Part shown: piece by piece, positions 53,648-61,821 of the stretch
Layout: each line of letters begins with the position of its first letter
How positions within the stretch are numbered: position 1 is the stretch's first letter
DNA from: Rhodococcus sp. SMB37
Lineage (GTDB): Bacteria; Actinomycetota; Actinomycetes; Mycobacteriales; Mycobacteriaceae
Length of the DNA stretch: 64,000 nucleotides
Assembly: GCF_004345605.1 (NCBI RefSeq)
Contig: NZ_SLVY01000003.1
Location: 310,001-374,000 of the forward strand
Reading direction: 5' to 3'
The notes under the pieces: model-generated
Database searches by the model: none
What the model was told of the DNA's origin: nothing
Seen by the model: the letters and a program-made list of their open reading frames with translations, nothing else
Program-made: the position numbers and the translations under genes

Positions 53648-54586
53648 CTAGGACCGCACCCCTGCGGCAGTGAGCTTCTCCCCCAGCTCAGCACACCGTG
53701 CCGCGAGTTCCGGCGGCTCCAGCACATCGAACTCGTGTCCCAACGTGAGCACGTGCCACAGGACGATATCGAGATTGTCTGCGCCACTGATCAGTTCACA
53801 GGTATCACGATCCCGAGGTTTCACCACCGCCGCAGACGCCGGGATCTGGCTGCGCACCGTCTCGGCCGGTGCGCGGACCAGGAACCGCGCTTGCTGCCGA
53901 TACACCCGACTCGCGACACCTTCCTGCACGTAGGTCGCCGCGTCGGGTGCTGCGCGCGGACGGAACCGCCACGTCCGTAGCGTCACCGCGGACATCCGAT
54001 CGACGCGGAAGCTACGCCAGTCGTCGCGGTCGAGGTCGTATGCGAGCAGATACCAGCGTCGATCGGAGGCGACGAGGCGGTAGGGCTCGATCCGTCGCGG
54101 CGTCGAGCGATAATCGAATCCGATCTCCACCTCGTCGCGGCAGGCCCGCGCGAGTGTCATGAGCGCCTCGGGGTCGACGGGGTCGCGACCTCCACCGAAG
54201 GACTCCACCGAGACCGACAGCGCACGCACCTCGTGTCGCAAACGGGCAGGAAGCACCTGGTCGAGCTTGGTCAGGGCTCTGAGCGCCGCGTCGCCACCGC
54301 TCGCGATCGCGCCACCCGCTCCTGCGAGCAGAGCGACGGCGGTGACGATCGCTTCCTCGTCGTCGAGGAGTAACGGAGGCAGATCCTGACCGGGTCCGAG
54401 CTGGTAGCCGCCACCGATGCCCTTGCTGGCATGCACCGGATATCCGAGGTTGCGCAGCCGCTCGACGTCGCGCCGGACGGTGCGGGGCGTGACGCCGAGC
54501 CGATCGGCGAGTTCGGGGCCGGTCCAGACCTGTCGCTGTTGCAGCAGACCGAGCAAGGTCAGTACCCGCTCGGTGGTGTCGTCCAT
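53648..54586 (-). CDS. WYL-domain transcriptional regulator (YafY/PafC type)
   Basis: 312 aa. An N-terminal winged helix of the DeoR/HTH_11 kind (ERVLTLLGLLQQRQVW, LADRLGVTPRTVRRDVERLRNLG) is followed by a WYL domain: RIEPYRLVASDRRWYLLAYDLDRDD-type sequence and RSFRVDRM. A C-terminal WCX extension completes it. Such regulators sense a ligand, often linked to DNA damage or local enzymes. It is divergent from the DinB-like gene with 62 bases between starts. The 247 bases downstream to the oxidase stop show no gene. Confidence 0.9.
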   Translation of the reverse strand: MDDTTERVLTLLGLLQQRQVWTGPELADRLGVTPRTVRRDVERLRNLGYPVHASKGIGGGYQLGPGQDLPPLLLDDEEAIVTAVALLAGAGGAIASGGDAALRALTKLDQVLPARLRHEVRALSVSVESFGGGRDPVDPEALMTLARACRDEVEIGFDYRSTPRRIEPYRLVASDRRWYLLAYDLDRDDWRSFRVDRMSAVTLRTWRFRPRAAPDAATYVQEGVASRVYRQQARFLVRAPAETVRSQIPASAAVVKPRDRDTCELISGADNLDIVLWHVLTLGHEFDVLEPPELAARCAELGEKLTAAGVRS

Positions 54587-54648
54587 GAGTTTCAGAGTGC
54601 CAGATGCAGCGGACCGATCCTGTCCTCTTGTGGTGCCACAGTATCTCC

Positions 54649-55227
54649 ATGGCTACAGAATTCGACTGGAACAATTCTCTGCTCGAGCAGTGGGAGTGGC
54701 ACTGGAACAATCAGATCCGCGCCCGATTCCAGGGTCTCACGGACGACGAGTACTTCTGGTCTCCTGTGCCGGACCCCTGGAATGTGTGGCCTCGGGGCGC
54801 CTCGACCGCGCCCCTGCAGGCCGGCGCAGGCGATTTCACCATCGACTTCGCCTTCCCGCAGCCGGACCCTGCACCGTTCACCACGATCGCGTGGCGGCTC
54901 GGACACGTCATCGTCGGTGTGCTGGCCGCACGCAACGCATCGCATTTCGGCGCACCTCCGGCGTCGTACGAGTCCTGGGAGTATGCGGGCACCGCAAAGG
55001 ACGCCCTCGACCAGCTCGAAACCCAGCTCGACGTGTGGGTGAAGGGCGTGCGCGGCCTCAGCTACACCGAGCTGATCGCCCCGGTCGGCGACACGGAGCC
55101 CTACCCCGAGCTCGCGGTGGCCGACCTCGTGCTGCACATCCACCGCGAACTGATCCACCACCTGTCCGAGGTCTCGCTCCTGCGCGACCTGTATGCACAC
55201 ACCCCGAAAGAGGGTAAGGAATCATGA
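54649..55227 (+). CDS. DinB-like (DUF664/maleylpyruvate isomerase-fold) protein
   Basis: 192-aa four-helix-bundle protein. It begins TEFDWNNSLLEQWEWHWNN and has the conserved DDEYFWSP..WNVWPRG region and a His in WRLGHVIVGVLAARN. Near the end HIHRELIHHLSEVSLLRDLY supplies further His. These could bind a metal, as in DinB/YfiT proteins that use small thiols. The ATG at 54649 fits this start. Its stop overlaps the next gene (ATGA). Biochemical role unknown. Confidence 0.8.
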   Translation: MATEFDWNNSLLEQWEWHWNNQIRARFQGLTDDEYFWSPVPDPWNVWPRGASTAPLQAGAGDFTIDFAFPQPDPAPFTTIAWRLGHVIVGVLAARNASHFGAPPASYESWEYAGTAKDALDQLETQLDVWVKGVRGLSYTELIAPVGDTEPYPELAVADLVLHIHRELIHHLSEVSLLRDLYAHTPKEGKES

Positions 55228-55607
55228 TCACACTGGTCGATCCCGACGAGCTCGCCTACAGCCCCGCTTTCGCTCAGGGGGTGATCGCACCGGCCGGCAA
55301 GACTGTCTATGTCGGTGGTCAGCTCGGCACCGACGGCTCCGGCGCCATGCTCGACGGCATCGAAGCGCAGACCGTGCAGGCGATGAAGAACGTCTTTGCT
55401 GTGCTGGCCGCTGCGGGGTCGGGCCCGGATCACGTGGTCAAGCTCGACATTTACATGGTCGACGGGGTGGATGCGCAGGTCGGATACGCGGCGTCGCGGT
55501 CGGTGTGGGGTGATCGGCGTACAGCCATCACTGTGGTCACCACCGCGGGGCACGCCCGGCCGGGGGCGCTGGTCGAGATCGACGCGATCGCGGTTGTCCC
55601 CGAGTAG
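55224..55607 (+). CDS. RidA family (YjgF/YER057c) deaminase-like protein
   Basis: 127 aa, the family's length. Members hydrolyse reactive enamine/imine intermediates or act in catabolic steps. Seen are YSPAFAQGVIAPAGKTVYVGGQLG, NVFAVLAAAGSGPDHVVKLDIYM and the C-terminal HARPGALVEIDAIAVV with the conserved Arg and Glu. Translationally coupled to the DinB-like gene. Confidence 0.88.
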   Translation: MITLVDPDELAYSPAFAQGVIAPAGKTVYVGGQLGTDGSGAMLDGIEAQTVQAMKNVFAVLAAAGSGPDHVVKLDIYMVDGVDAQVGYAASRSVWGDRRTAITVVTTAGHARPGALVEIDAIAVVPE

Positions 55608-55656
55608 GGCACTCGGAGCGATAGTCTGCTGCCGACGCCGATTTCGGAGGAGCAGC

Positions 55657-57879
55657 ATGACCGACCCCGCCCAGTCCGTTCCCACGTTGACACTCGAGGA
55701 AAAGGCAGGCCTGACCAGCGGGCTGAACTTCTGGTTCACGAAACCCGTGTCGCGGGTGGGTATTCCGTCGATCATGCTGACCGACGGTCCGCACGGCATC
55801 CGCAAGCAGACCGAGGGTGGCGATCACCTCGGTCTCACCGACTCGGTGCCCGCCACCTGCTTTCCCCCCGCCGTGGCGATGGGATGCTCGTTCGACCCTG
55901 AGCTGCTCGAACAGGTCGGGGTCGCGCTCGGCGTCGAGGCTCGTGCAGCGCAGGTGAGCGTGCTGCTGGGTCCGGGTATCAACATCAAGCGGTCGCCGCT
56001 GTGTGGACGCAATTTCGAGTACCTGTCCGAGGACCCGTTGTTGTCGGGTGCGCTCGGCGCCGCACTCGTTCTCGGGATCCAATCACAGGGCGTCGGGGCG
56101 TCGCTGAAGCATTTTGCAGCCAACAATCAGGAAACCGACCGGATGCGGGTCTCTGCGGATATCGACCCGCGTCCGCTTCGGGAGATCTACCTGCGCGGGT
56201 TCCAGCGCGTGGTCGAAGACGCTCAACCGTGGACAGTGATGTGCTCGTACAACCGGATCAACGGCGTGTACTCGTCGCAGAACCGCTGGTTGCTCACCGA
56301 TATCCTGCGCGGTGAGTGGGGATTCGGCGGGCTGGTCGTCAGCGACTGGGGTGCCGTATCCGACCGGGTCGCGGCCTTGGCGGCAGGACTCGACCTGGAG
56401 ATGCCCTCGACCGGTGGACGGACCGATCAGGAGATCGTCGACGCGGTGAAGGCCGGGTCGCTCGACGAGTCGGTGGTCGACGTTGCTGCCGGGCGGGTGG
56501 TCGATCTGGTCGGCAAGTCCGTGGTCGACCCCGATGCCGTATTCGATGCCGACGAGCACCACGCGCTCGCCCGCCGGGTCGCTGCGGAGTGCGTGGTGCT
56601 GTTGAAGAACGACGGAGTCCTGCCGCTTGCCGCCGACACGAACGTTGCCGTGATCGGTGAGTTGGCTCGCACTCCGCGCTATCAGGGTGCCGGTTCGTCG
56701 CGGATCAATCCGACTCGCCTCGACAACGCGCTCGACGAGATCCGGGCGTTGGCCTCGGTGGATGTCGCGTTCGCTCCCGGCTATCTCGACGACGGCACCA
56801 CCAACGACGAGTTGCGCGCCGCCGCGACCGATGCAGCGCGTGCTTCCGAGGTCGCCGTGGTGTTCGTCGGTGTACCCGCCGCGCTCGAATCCGAAGGCTT
56901 CGACCGCACCGATCTCGAACTTCCCTCGGAACAGACCGAGTTGCTCGACGCCGTGGTCGCGGCGAATCCGAACACCGTGGTCGTGTTGTCGAACGGCGGT
57001 GTCGTGCGCGTGTCCGGTTTCGCCGATCGCGTACCGGCGATCATCGAGGGCTGGCTGCTCGGTCAGGCCGGTGGCGGTGCGATCGCCGACGTGCTGTTCG
57101 GGGTCGCCGATCCTGCGGGCCGGCTCGCCGAGACCATCCCCGCGCGACTCGAGGACACCCCGTCGTACACCGATTTCCCTGGCGAGCACGGGCACGTCCG
57201 CTACGGCGAAGGCCTGTTCGTCGGGTACCGCGGTGTCGACGCCCGAGGGACCGACGTGTCGTTCCCCTTCGGACACGGTCTCTCCTATACGACGTTCGAC
57301 TACTCCGACATCTCGGTGACCGCCGATGACGATGTCGTCGTGACGCTGACCGTCACCAACACCGGCGAACGGTCGGGTTCCGACGTGGTGCAGGTGTACC
57401 TGGGCGTGCCCGACTCCTCTGTGACCCGCGCACCGCGCGAGTTGAAGGGATTCGCGAAAGTGCGCCTCGATGCCGGCGAATCACGGCAGGTGGCGGTTCC
57501 GGTCCGGCGCGCGGACCTCGCGTACTGGGACACCCGCGTCGATACTTGGGTGGTCGAAGGCGGCGTCTACCGCGTCGAGATCGGTGCTTCGAGTCGCGAC
57601 ATCCGAGCCACCTGCACCGTCGACATCGACGGCGACGAAGTGTCGATCCCATTGACGCTGGAGTCGTCGATCGGCGAGATACTCGCCAACCCTGCAGCTG
57701 CAGAGGTTCTTTCGAAGATATTCGCCACAGCCGACGGCGCAGCCCCTGCCCTCGACCCGGCAGTCCTCGAGATGGCGGCCTCGATGCCGCTCGAACGGGT
57801 ACTGAGCTTCGGAAATTTCGGGATCGGACTCGAGGAGGTCCAGCAGCAACTGGACGTGGTGAACGGCAAGTCGAAATGA
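55657..57879 (+). CDS. Glycoside hydrolase family 3 beta-glycosidase
   Basis: 740 aa, cytoplasmic. Domain 1 begins EEKAGLTSGLNFW with DGPHGIR and NFEYLSEDP. The nucleophile Asp lies in LVVSDWGAVSDRV and the KHFAANNQETDR motif is present. Domain 2 has AVIGELARTPRYQGAGSS, and a fibronectin-III-like domain follows (GERSGSDVVQVYLGVPDSS). A roughly 90-residue tail after it ends in FGIGLEEVQQQLD. CGGAGG precedes the ATG. Likely acts on beta-glucosides or oligosaccharides taken up by the cell. Confidence 0.93.
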   Translation: MTDPAQSVPTLTLEEKAGLTSGLNFWFTKPVSRVGIPSIMLTDGPHGIRKQTEGGDHLGLTDSVPATCFPPAVAMGCSFDPELLEQVGVALGVEARAAQVSVLLGPGINIKRSPLCGRNFEYLSEDPLLSGALGAALVLGIQSQGVGASLKHFAANNQETDRMRVSADIDPRPLREIYLRGFQRVVEDAQPWTVMCSYNRINGVYSSQNRWLLTDILRGEWGFGGLVVSDWGAVSDRVAALAAGLDLEMPSTGGRTDQEIVDAVKAGSLDESVVDVAAGRVVDLVGKSVVDPDAVFDADEHHALARRVAAECVVLLKNDGVLPLAADTNVAVIGELARTPRYQGAGSSRINPTRLDNALDEIRALASVDVAFAPGYLDDGTTNDELRAAATDAARASEVAVVFVGVPAALESEGFDRTDLELPSEQTELLDAVVAANPNTVVVLSNGGVVRVSGFADRVPAIIEGWLLGQAGGGAIADVLFGVADPAGRLAETIPARLEDTPSYTDFPGEHGHVRYGEGLFVGYRGVDARGTDVSFPFGHGLSYTTFDYSDISVTADDDVVVTLTVTNTGERSGSDVVQVYLGVPDSSVTRAPRELKGFAKVRLDAGESRQVAVPVRRADLAYWDTRVDTWVVEGGVYRVEIGASSRDIRATCTVDIDGDEVSIPLTLESSIGEILANPAAAEVLSKIFATADGAAPALDPAVLEMAASMPLERVLSFGNFGIGLEEVQQQLDVVNGKSK

Positions 57880-58829
57880 CAATGCGCATCGCAACATTCA
57901 ATATCAATGGCATTCGCGCGGCGCAGCGTCGCGGGTTCGAGACATGGCTGCGCGACCGGGAGCCCGACGTGGTGGCGCTTCAGGAACTCCGCGCGCCCGC
58001 ATCGGCGATTCCGGACGGCGTGTTCGGCGACCACCACGTCACCTACGACGAGGGGACGCTGCCTGGTCGCAACGGCGTCGCAATCCTGGCCCGCAAGGAG
58101 CCGAGCGCGGTGCGCACATGGAGCGGCACAGCGCTCATACGACATCCTGGCGACGACCACATCGAGACCGTCGACGTCGAACCCACTCCCCTTGCCCGAG
58201 GTCTGCGCGAGTTCGCCGACCAGGGAAGATACGTGGAGGTCGACCTCGCGGACGCACCCATCACGGTAGCGTCGCTGTATCTGCCGAAAGGCGGTTTGCC
58301 CGCTCACCTGCAGAAGCCCGGCCGGATGCGGGAAGCACCGGACGGCGGCGCACGCTACGACCGCAAGATGCGCTTCCTCGACGCGTTCGCCCGTCAGCTC
58401 ACGAGATCACGGCGCACAGCCCGCGCGCAGGGCCGCGAGTTGCTGTTGATGGGCGACCTCAACATCGCGCACACCCGGTACGACGTCAGGAACTGGCGGC
58501 GCAGCAATCAGGCCGAAGGTTTCCTCCCCGAGGAAAGAGAATGGTTCGCATCGATCCTGTCGCCCCGCACTCTTGTGGACGTGGTGCGCAGTCACCACCG
58601 AGACGTGGACGGTCCGTATTCGTGGTGGTCGTGGCTCGGGCAGTCCTTCGCGAACGACGTCGGCTGGCGAATCGACTACCACCTCGCCACCCCCGCACTC
58701 GCGCGTTCCGCGGTGGCGGCCGGGACCGATCGCGATCCAGCGCCCGATCGTCGGATCAGCGATCACGCACCTGTTGTCGTCGACTACGACCTCGCAGTGT
58801 TGGACAGCGGGATAGGTACGCAACGCTGA
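57876..58829 (+). CDS. xthA: Exodeoxyribonuclease III
   Basis: AP endonuclease and 3'-5' exonuclease in base excision repair. 317 aa of the EEP fold. Motifs in order: ATFNINGIRAA, VVALQELRAP (metal Glu), SLYLPKGG, MGDLNIAHTRYDVRNW (catalytic Asp/Asn), WRIDYHLATP and SDHAPVVVDY (final Asp-His). The family usually has QETK where QELR is found here. The ATG overlaps the glycosidase stop (ATGA). Confidence 0.92.
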   Translation: MTMRIATFNINGIRAAQRRGFETWLRDREPDVVALQELRAPASAIPDGVFGDHHVTYDEGTLPGRNGVAILARKEPSAVRTWSGTALIRHPGDDHIETVDVEPTPLARGLREFADQGRYVEVDLADAPITVASLYLPKGGLPAHLQKPGRMREAPDGGARYDRKMRFLDAFARQLTRSRRTARAQGRELLLMGDLNIAHTRYDVRNWRRSNQAEGFLPEEREWFASILSPRTLVDVVRSHHRDVDGPYSWWSWLGQSFANDVGWRIDYHLATPALARSAVAAGTDRDPAPDRRISDHAPVVVDYDLAVLDSGIGTQR

Positions 58830-58879
58830 CGTGACGTTCGCAAACCTGGTGGCTCACCACTGGGTTTGCGAACCTCACG
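58830..58879 (+). terminator. Long hairpin after xthA
   Basis: GTTCGCAAACC (58836-58846) pairs perfectly with GGTTTGCGAAC (58863-58873). The interior forms a smaller TGGTG/CACCA stem and the outside CGTGA/TCACG. It starts one base after the xthA stop and precedes the DUF3558 promoter. There is no T-tract, as is common in actinobacterial terminators. Confidence 0.62.
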
Positions 58880-58965
58880 TTTGCATTGCGAGCTTCCGGT
58901 GACCCGCTCGCGTGGCAGCCACTGTGCTAGCGTCTCCCCCGGTATTCAGCGGATCGGGGGGTCGC

Positions 58966-59553
58966 GTGGGCGGGTGGAAACGTGTCGCGGGGAGCATCGC
59001 TCTCACCGCAGCGACAACGGCGTGCGGGACCGACGCACCACCCCCAGATCCACCGAGCGCAGCCGAGACCGTCACCTCGACGACGCGCACGCCCCGCGTC
59101 ATCGACGAATCCGGCCGGCCGGCGATCACTTTCGATCCCTGCCTCGACCTCCCCGACGACGTGCTCGCCGAAGCGCAATACGATCCGAAGTCGAAGCGCC
59201 CCTCGGAGTATCCGATGGAGGCTTACAGCTTCCTCGGCTGCCGATTCAAGAGCACTCCCTCGGCCTTCGACGACGATCGCCTGAGCGTCCTGGCGGGAAA
59301 CGTCACGCTGGAAGAGGAATGGGAGAAGAACAGCCCAATCTCCACCCACACCGACGTCAACGGACGCGACGCGCTGCTCCGGCTTGATCCGAACAACAAG
59401 AACACCTGCACGATCACTGTTCGAACCGAGTTCGGAATGGTGATCTTCAGCCGGACACGCTTTCCTGATGACGCGCGCAGGCTACCGCTCGACGAATGGT
59501 GCGGAGATCTCGACCGGACGGTCGCCCTGTTCGAACCCCATCTGGACCACTGA
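58966..59553 (+). CDS. DUF3558 family lipoprotein, copy 2
   Basis: 195 aa, paralogue of the protein at 31964. Signal ending LTAATTAC (lipidated Cys19) and a Pro/Thr linker. The conserved block ESGRPAITFDPCLDLPDDV is followed by FLGCRF, NTCTIT and DEWCGD with the same four Cys. The GTG at 58966 is used because the conserved ATCGGGGGGTCGC leader ends exactly there in both paralogues. A helical partner gene follows after 36 bases. Confidence 0.82.
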   Translation: MGGWKRVAGSIALTAATTACGTDAPPPDPPSAAETVTSTTRTPRVIDESGRPAITFDPCLDLPDDVLAEAQYDPKSKRPSEYPMEAYSFLGCRFKSTPSAFDDDRLSVLAGNVTLEEEWEKNSPISTHTDVNGRDALLRLDPNNKNTCTITVRTEFGMVIFSRTRFPDDARRLPLDEWCGDLDRTVALFEPHLDH

Positions 59554-59589
59554 ACCGCCACACCCGAGCCAGTCGAGAAAGGATCCCGG

Positions 59590-59925
59590 ATGAGCGAGTT
59601 CGTCCGACTCGAACCACATGTCATCGACGAGATCGTCGCAATCTGTGGGACGGCAATCGAAGCGCTGAAAGAAGCGAGAGTTATCGCGAAGGACCTCACC
59701 GATACCCGAGGCTTCGGGGAGTTCGAGTCGGCGCAACAACTCGCCGCCGGCTACGCAAGAAAAGCAGCCGGGACCCCGGAATCGGCCCAGGAACGAGTCG
59801 ACCAATTCATCGACGCCTTCACACAACTGCGGGACGCCTTCGCTGCCGGCGGCGAGGCGTTCCTCGAGGCCGAGCTCGACTGGGTCCGCCGGCTTCAGGC
59901 GATCGATCCCGGCTCTGTCGTCTGA
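59590..59925 (+). CDS. Small helical protein paired with DUF3558 lipoprotein, copy 2
   Basis: 111 aa, close paralogue of the protein at 32581 (FVRLEPHVIDEIVAIC, LAAGYARKAAGTPESAQE, GGEAFLEAELDWVRRLQ). AAAGGATC precedes the ATG. The strict co-occurrence of the pair at two sites suggests the lipoprotein and helical protein work together, possibly as a secreted or envelope complex. Function unknown. Confidence 0.66.
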   Translation: MSEFVRLEPHVIDEIVAICGTAIEALKEARVIAKDLTDTRGFGEFESAQQLAAGYARKAAGTPESAQERVDQFIDAFTQLRDAFAAGGEAFLEAELDWVRRLQAIDPGSVV

Positions 59926-60002
59926 CCGAACAAACATCGGATCGATCACGCCTCGCGTGTCATCACCGGGGGCAATGACGTTCTCATGGCAGTCTGACCT
60001 GC

Positions 60003-60773
60003 ATGCATGCGTACGACGAAGGGTTCGAGCCCCCGACAGCCTGTGCCGACTGGTGCCGTCTTCGCATGTACGACCTGCAGGTCCTCGATGACGGAGTGAC
60101 CGTCGATCTGAAGTGGTGGAACGACCATCTCAAGGACGCCGGACACGACATTCGGCTGCGTGGACGCAATCTCGATGGGCGCGTCGTCACCAGCGGCAAG
60201 GCCGTCGTCCCCCGCAACGACCTGCGCCTGGGCAGTGAACTCGTCCAGACCGATCACGACGGTCTGGGGCTGCTGTTCCTGTGCGCGGCCTGGCGCAGCG
60301 CTCACGCGCGCCGACGCTCGGCGCGCCGGTTCCCGAACGTCTTCGACGCCCACGCACCGTCCGGACGCGACCCTCTCGGCAAGATCAAAGGCGTCCTCGA
60401 TTACTGCGCGAAGACGAAGTCGCTGCCCGACAATTCCCGACTCACGTGGTTGGGATGGCCCGACACCCCCGGTGTGGGAGTTCCGCTGTTCGCGACATTT
60501 CTGTGGGCCGTGGATGTCCACACCGATGCCGGTCCCGCGCAGTTGCTCGATCAGCACGGAGTGTCGACGCTTGTGCACGAGGGTTGGTTGGAGGATCCCG
60601 CGGTCGCCGATTTCACGTTGCGTCGCTACCTCCGCTACGTGGGGCTCCTCAGCGGGTGGGCCGAAAAGATCCGGACCCGGCCGGAGCTCGTGGAGATGTG
60701 GCTCGTCGAACGGTGGGATGCCCGGATGGCCGAGGTGCGCGACGGCTCGCATGCGACCCCGCGCCTGTTCTGA
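60003..60773 (+). CDS. Conserved hypothetical protein, 256 aa
   Basis: No family recognised. It is soluble, without signal peptide or membrane segment, and rich in Trp (DLKWWNDHL, LTWLGWPDTP, WLVERWDARM). Codon use is like the neighbours. It contains a helical Arg-rich patch (RSAHARRRSARRFPNVFD). It precedes the AbiEi-like gene by 54 bases on the same strand, so the two may be co-transcribed. Confidence 0.6.
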   Translation: MHAYDEGFEPPTACADWCRLRMYDLQVLDDGVTVDLKWWNDHLKDAGHDIRLRGRNLDGRVVTSGKAVVPRNDLRLGSELVQTDHDGLGLLFLCAAWRSAHARRRSARRFPNVFDAHAPSGRDPLGKIKGVLDYCAKTKSLPDNSRLTWLGWPDTPGVGVPLFATFLWAVDVHTDAGPAQLLDQHGVSTLVHEGWLEDPAVADFTLRRYLRYVGLLSGWAEKIRTRPELVEMWLVERWDARMAEVRDGSHATPRLF

Positions 60774-60827
60774 AGTTGTCCACAGGCGCATATTTCATCC
60801 ACAGATTCGGCAGGAACGCGATTTTCG

Positions 60828-61778
60828 ATGCCCACGCGGCTCGTCGAGCGGGAGTATCCGCTCATGTACGAACCACGGGGACTCACCAGGAAATCACTCG
60901 CCGCGACGGGCATGTCCGAGCACCACATCGGTAAGGCGTTGCGCTCGGGCGAGCTTGCCTGCATCGCTCACGGACTGTATCTGTGGCGCAAGGACTTCGA
61001 TGCGCTCGGACCGGTCCGGCGTCACCGCGTGCACGCGCGACACATCGCTTCCGGTCTGGACACCGACGAGGCGATCAGCCATATCTCGGCCGCGGTGCTA
61101 CACGGCATCGACGTGTGGGACGTGCCGCTGCGCCGCGTCCACGTCTCGCGTCCTCCCAGCCGCAGTGGCCGTGTGACGTCCGGTCTGCACGCACACACCA
61201 CGAATTGGGACGACGGGGAGATCACGCAGGTGCTCGGCGTTCCGGTGACGTCGGTTGCCCGCACCGTCGTCGACCTCGCCCGGACTCTCCCCCGCGACCA
61301 GGCCATCGCCGTCGGAGATGCGGCACTGCGTTTCGACCCGCGGGCTGCAACGCAGATTCCCCGCGTGCTCGAGGCGTCCCGCTGCCGCTACGGGCTGGTG
61401 TCGGCGGCGTCGGTGTTGCAGTTCCTGGACGGCCGTAGCGAGAGCATCGGCGAGTCGCTGTCGAGGATCCGGATACACGAATACGGCCTGCCCGCCCCCG
61501 ACCTCCAACGCGAACTCGTCACTTTCGACGGTCGACGTGTTCGCGTCGATTTCTACTGGGAAGACCTCGGGGTTGTCGGAGAGTTCGACGGCCACGAGAA
61601 GTTCACCGAGCCACAAGACCTCATCGACGAGAGGCGGTGGGAAGACGGGCTGCGCGACCTGGGTCTCGAGGTCGTCCGCTGGGATCCGGAGGAGTTGGAG
61701 ACCTTCGAGGTGGTTGTGCGTCGGTTCGAGCGCGCTGTCGCCCGGCACCGGATGTGGGCACTCGATCGAGCGCAATAA
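60828..61778 (+). CDS. AbiEi-like winged-helix protein with Vsr/DUF559-type nuclease-fold C terminus
   Basis: 316 aa. The N-terminal part (RGLTRKSLAATGMSEHHIGKAL, GELACIAHGLYLW, AISHISAAVLHGIDVW) resembles the winged-helix domain of AbiEi-type antitoxins. The C-terminal part (VRVDFYWEDLGVVGEFDGHEKF, DGLRDLGLEVVRWDPEEL) has the E/D pattern of the Vsr/DUF559 endonuclease fold: Asp in RVDFYW, Glu in GEFDG. This fusion is common in actinobacteria, and its function is not settled. An alternative start lies 12 codons later at 60864. No partner toxin gene of the AbiEii type is adjacent. Confidence 0.72.
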   Translation: MPTRLVEREYPLMYEPRGLTRKSLAATGMSEHHIGKALRSGELACIAHGLYLWRKDFDALGPVRRHRVHARHIASGLDTDEAISHISAAVLHGIDVWDVPLRRVHVSRPPSRSGRVTSGLHAHTTNWDDGEITQVLGVPVTSVARTVVDLARTLPRDQAIAVGDAALRFDPRAATQIPRVLEASRCRYGLVSAASVLQFLDGRSESIGESLSRIRIHEYGLPAPDLQRELVTFDGRRVRVDFYWEDLGVVGEFDGHEKFTEPQDLIDERRWEDGLRDLGLEVVRWDPEELETFEVVVRRFERAVARHRMWALDRAQ

Positions 61779-61821
61779 CGCCACCGTTTCGGCCTACAGT
61801 CGAGGGGGCGACGGGGACCCG

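Noticed and set aside
58830-58879. Membership of this hairpin in the 68-nt element family
   Set aside because: Length, arm sequences and stem layout are all different.
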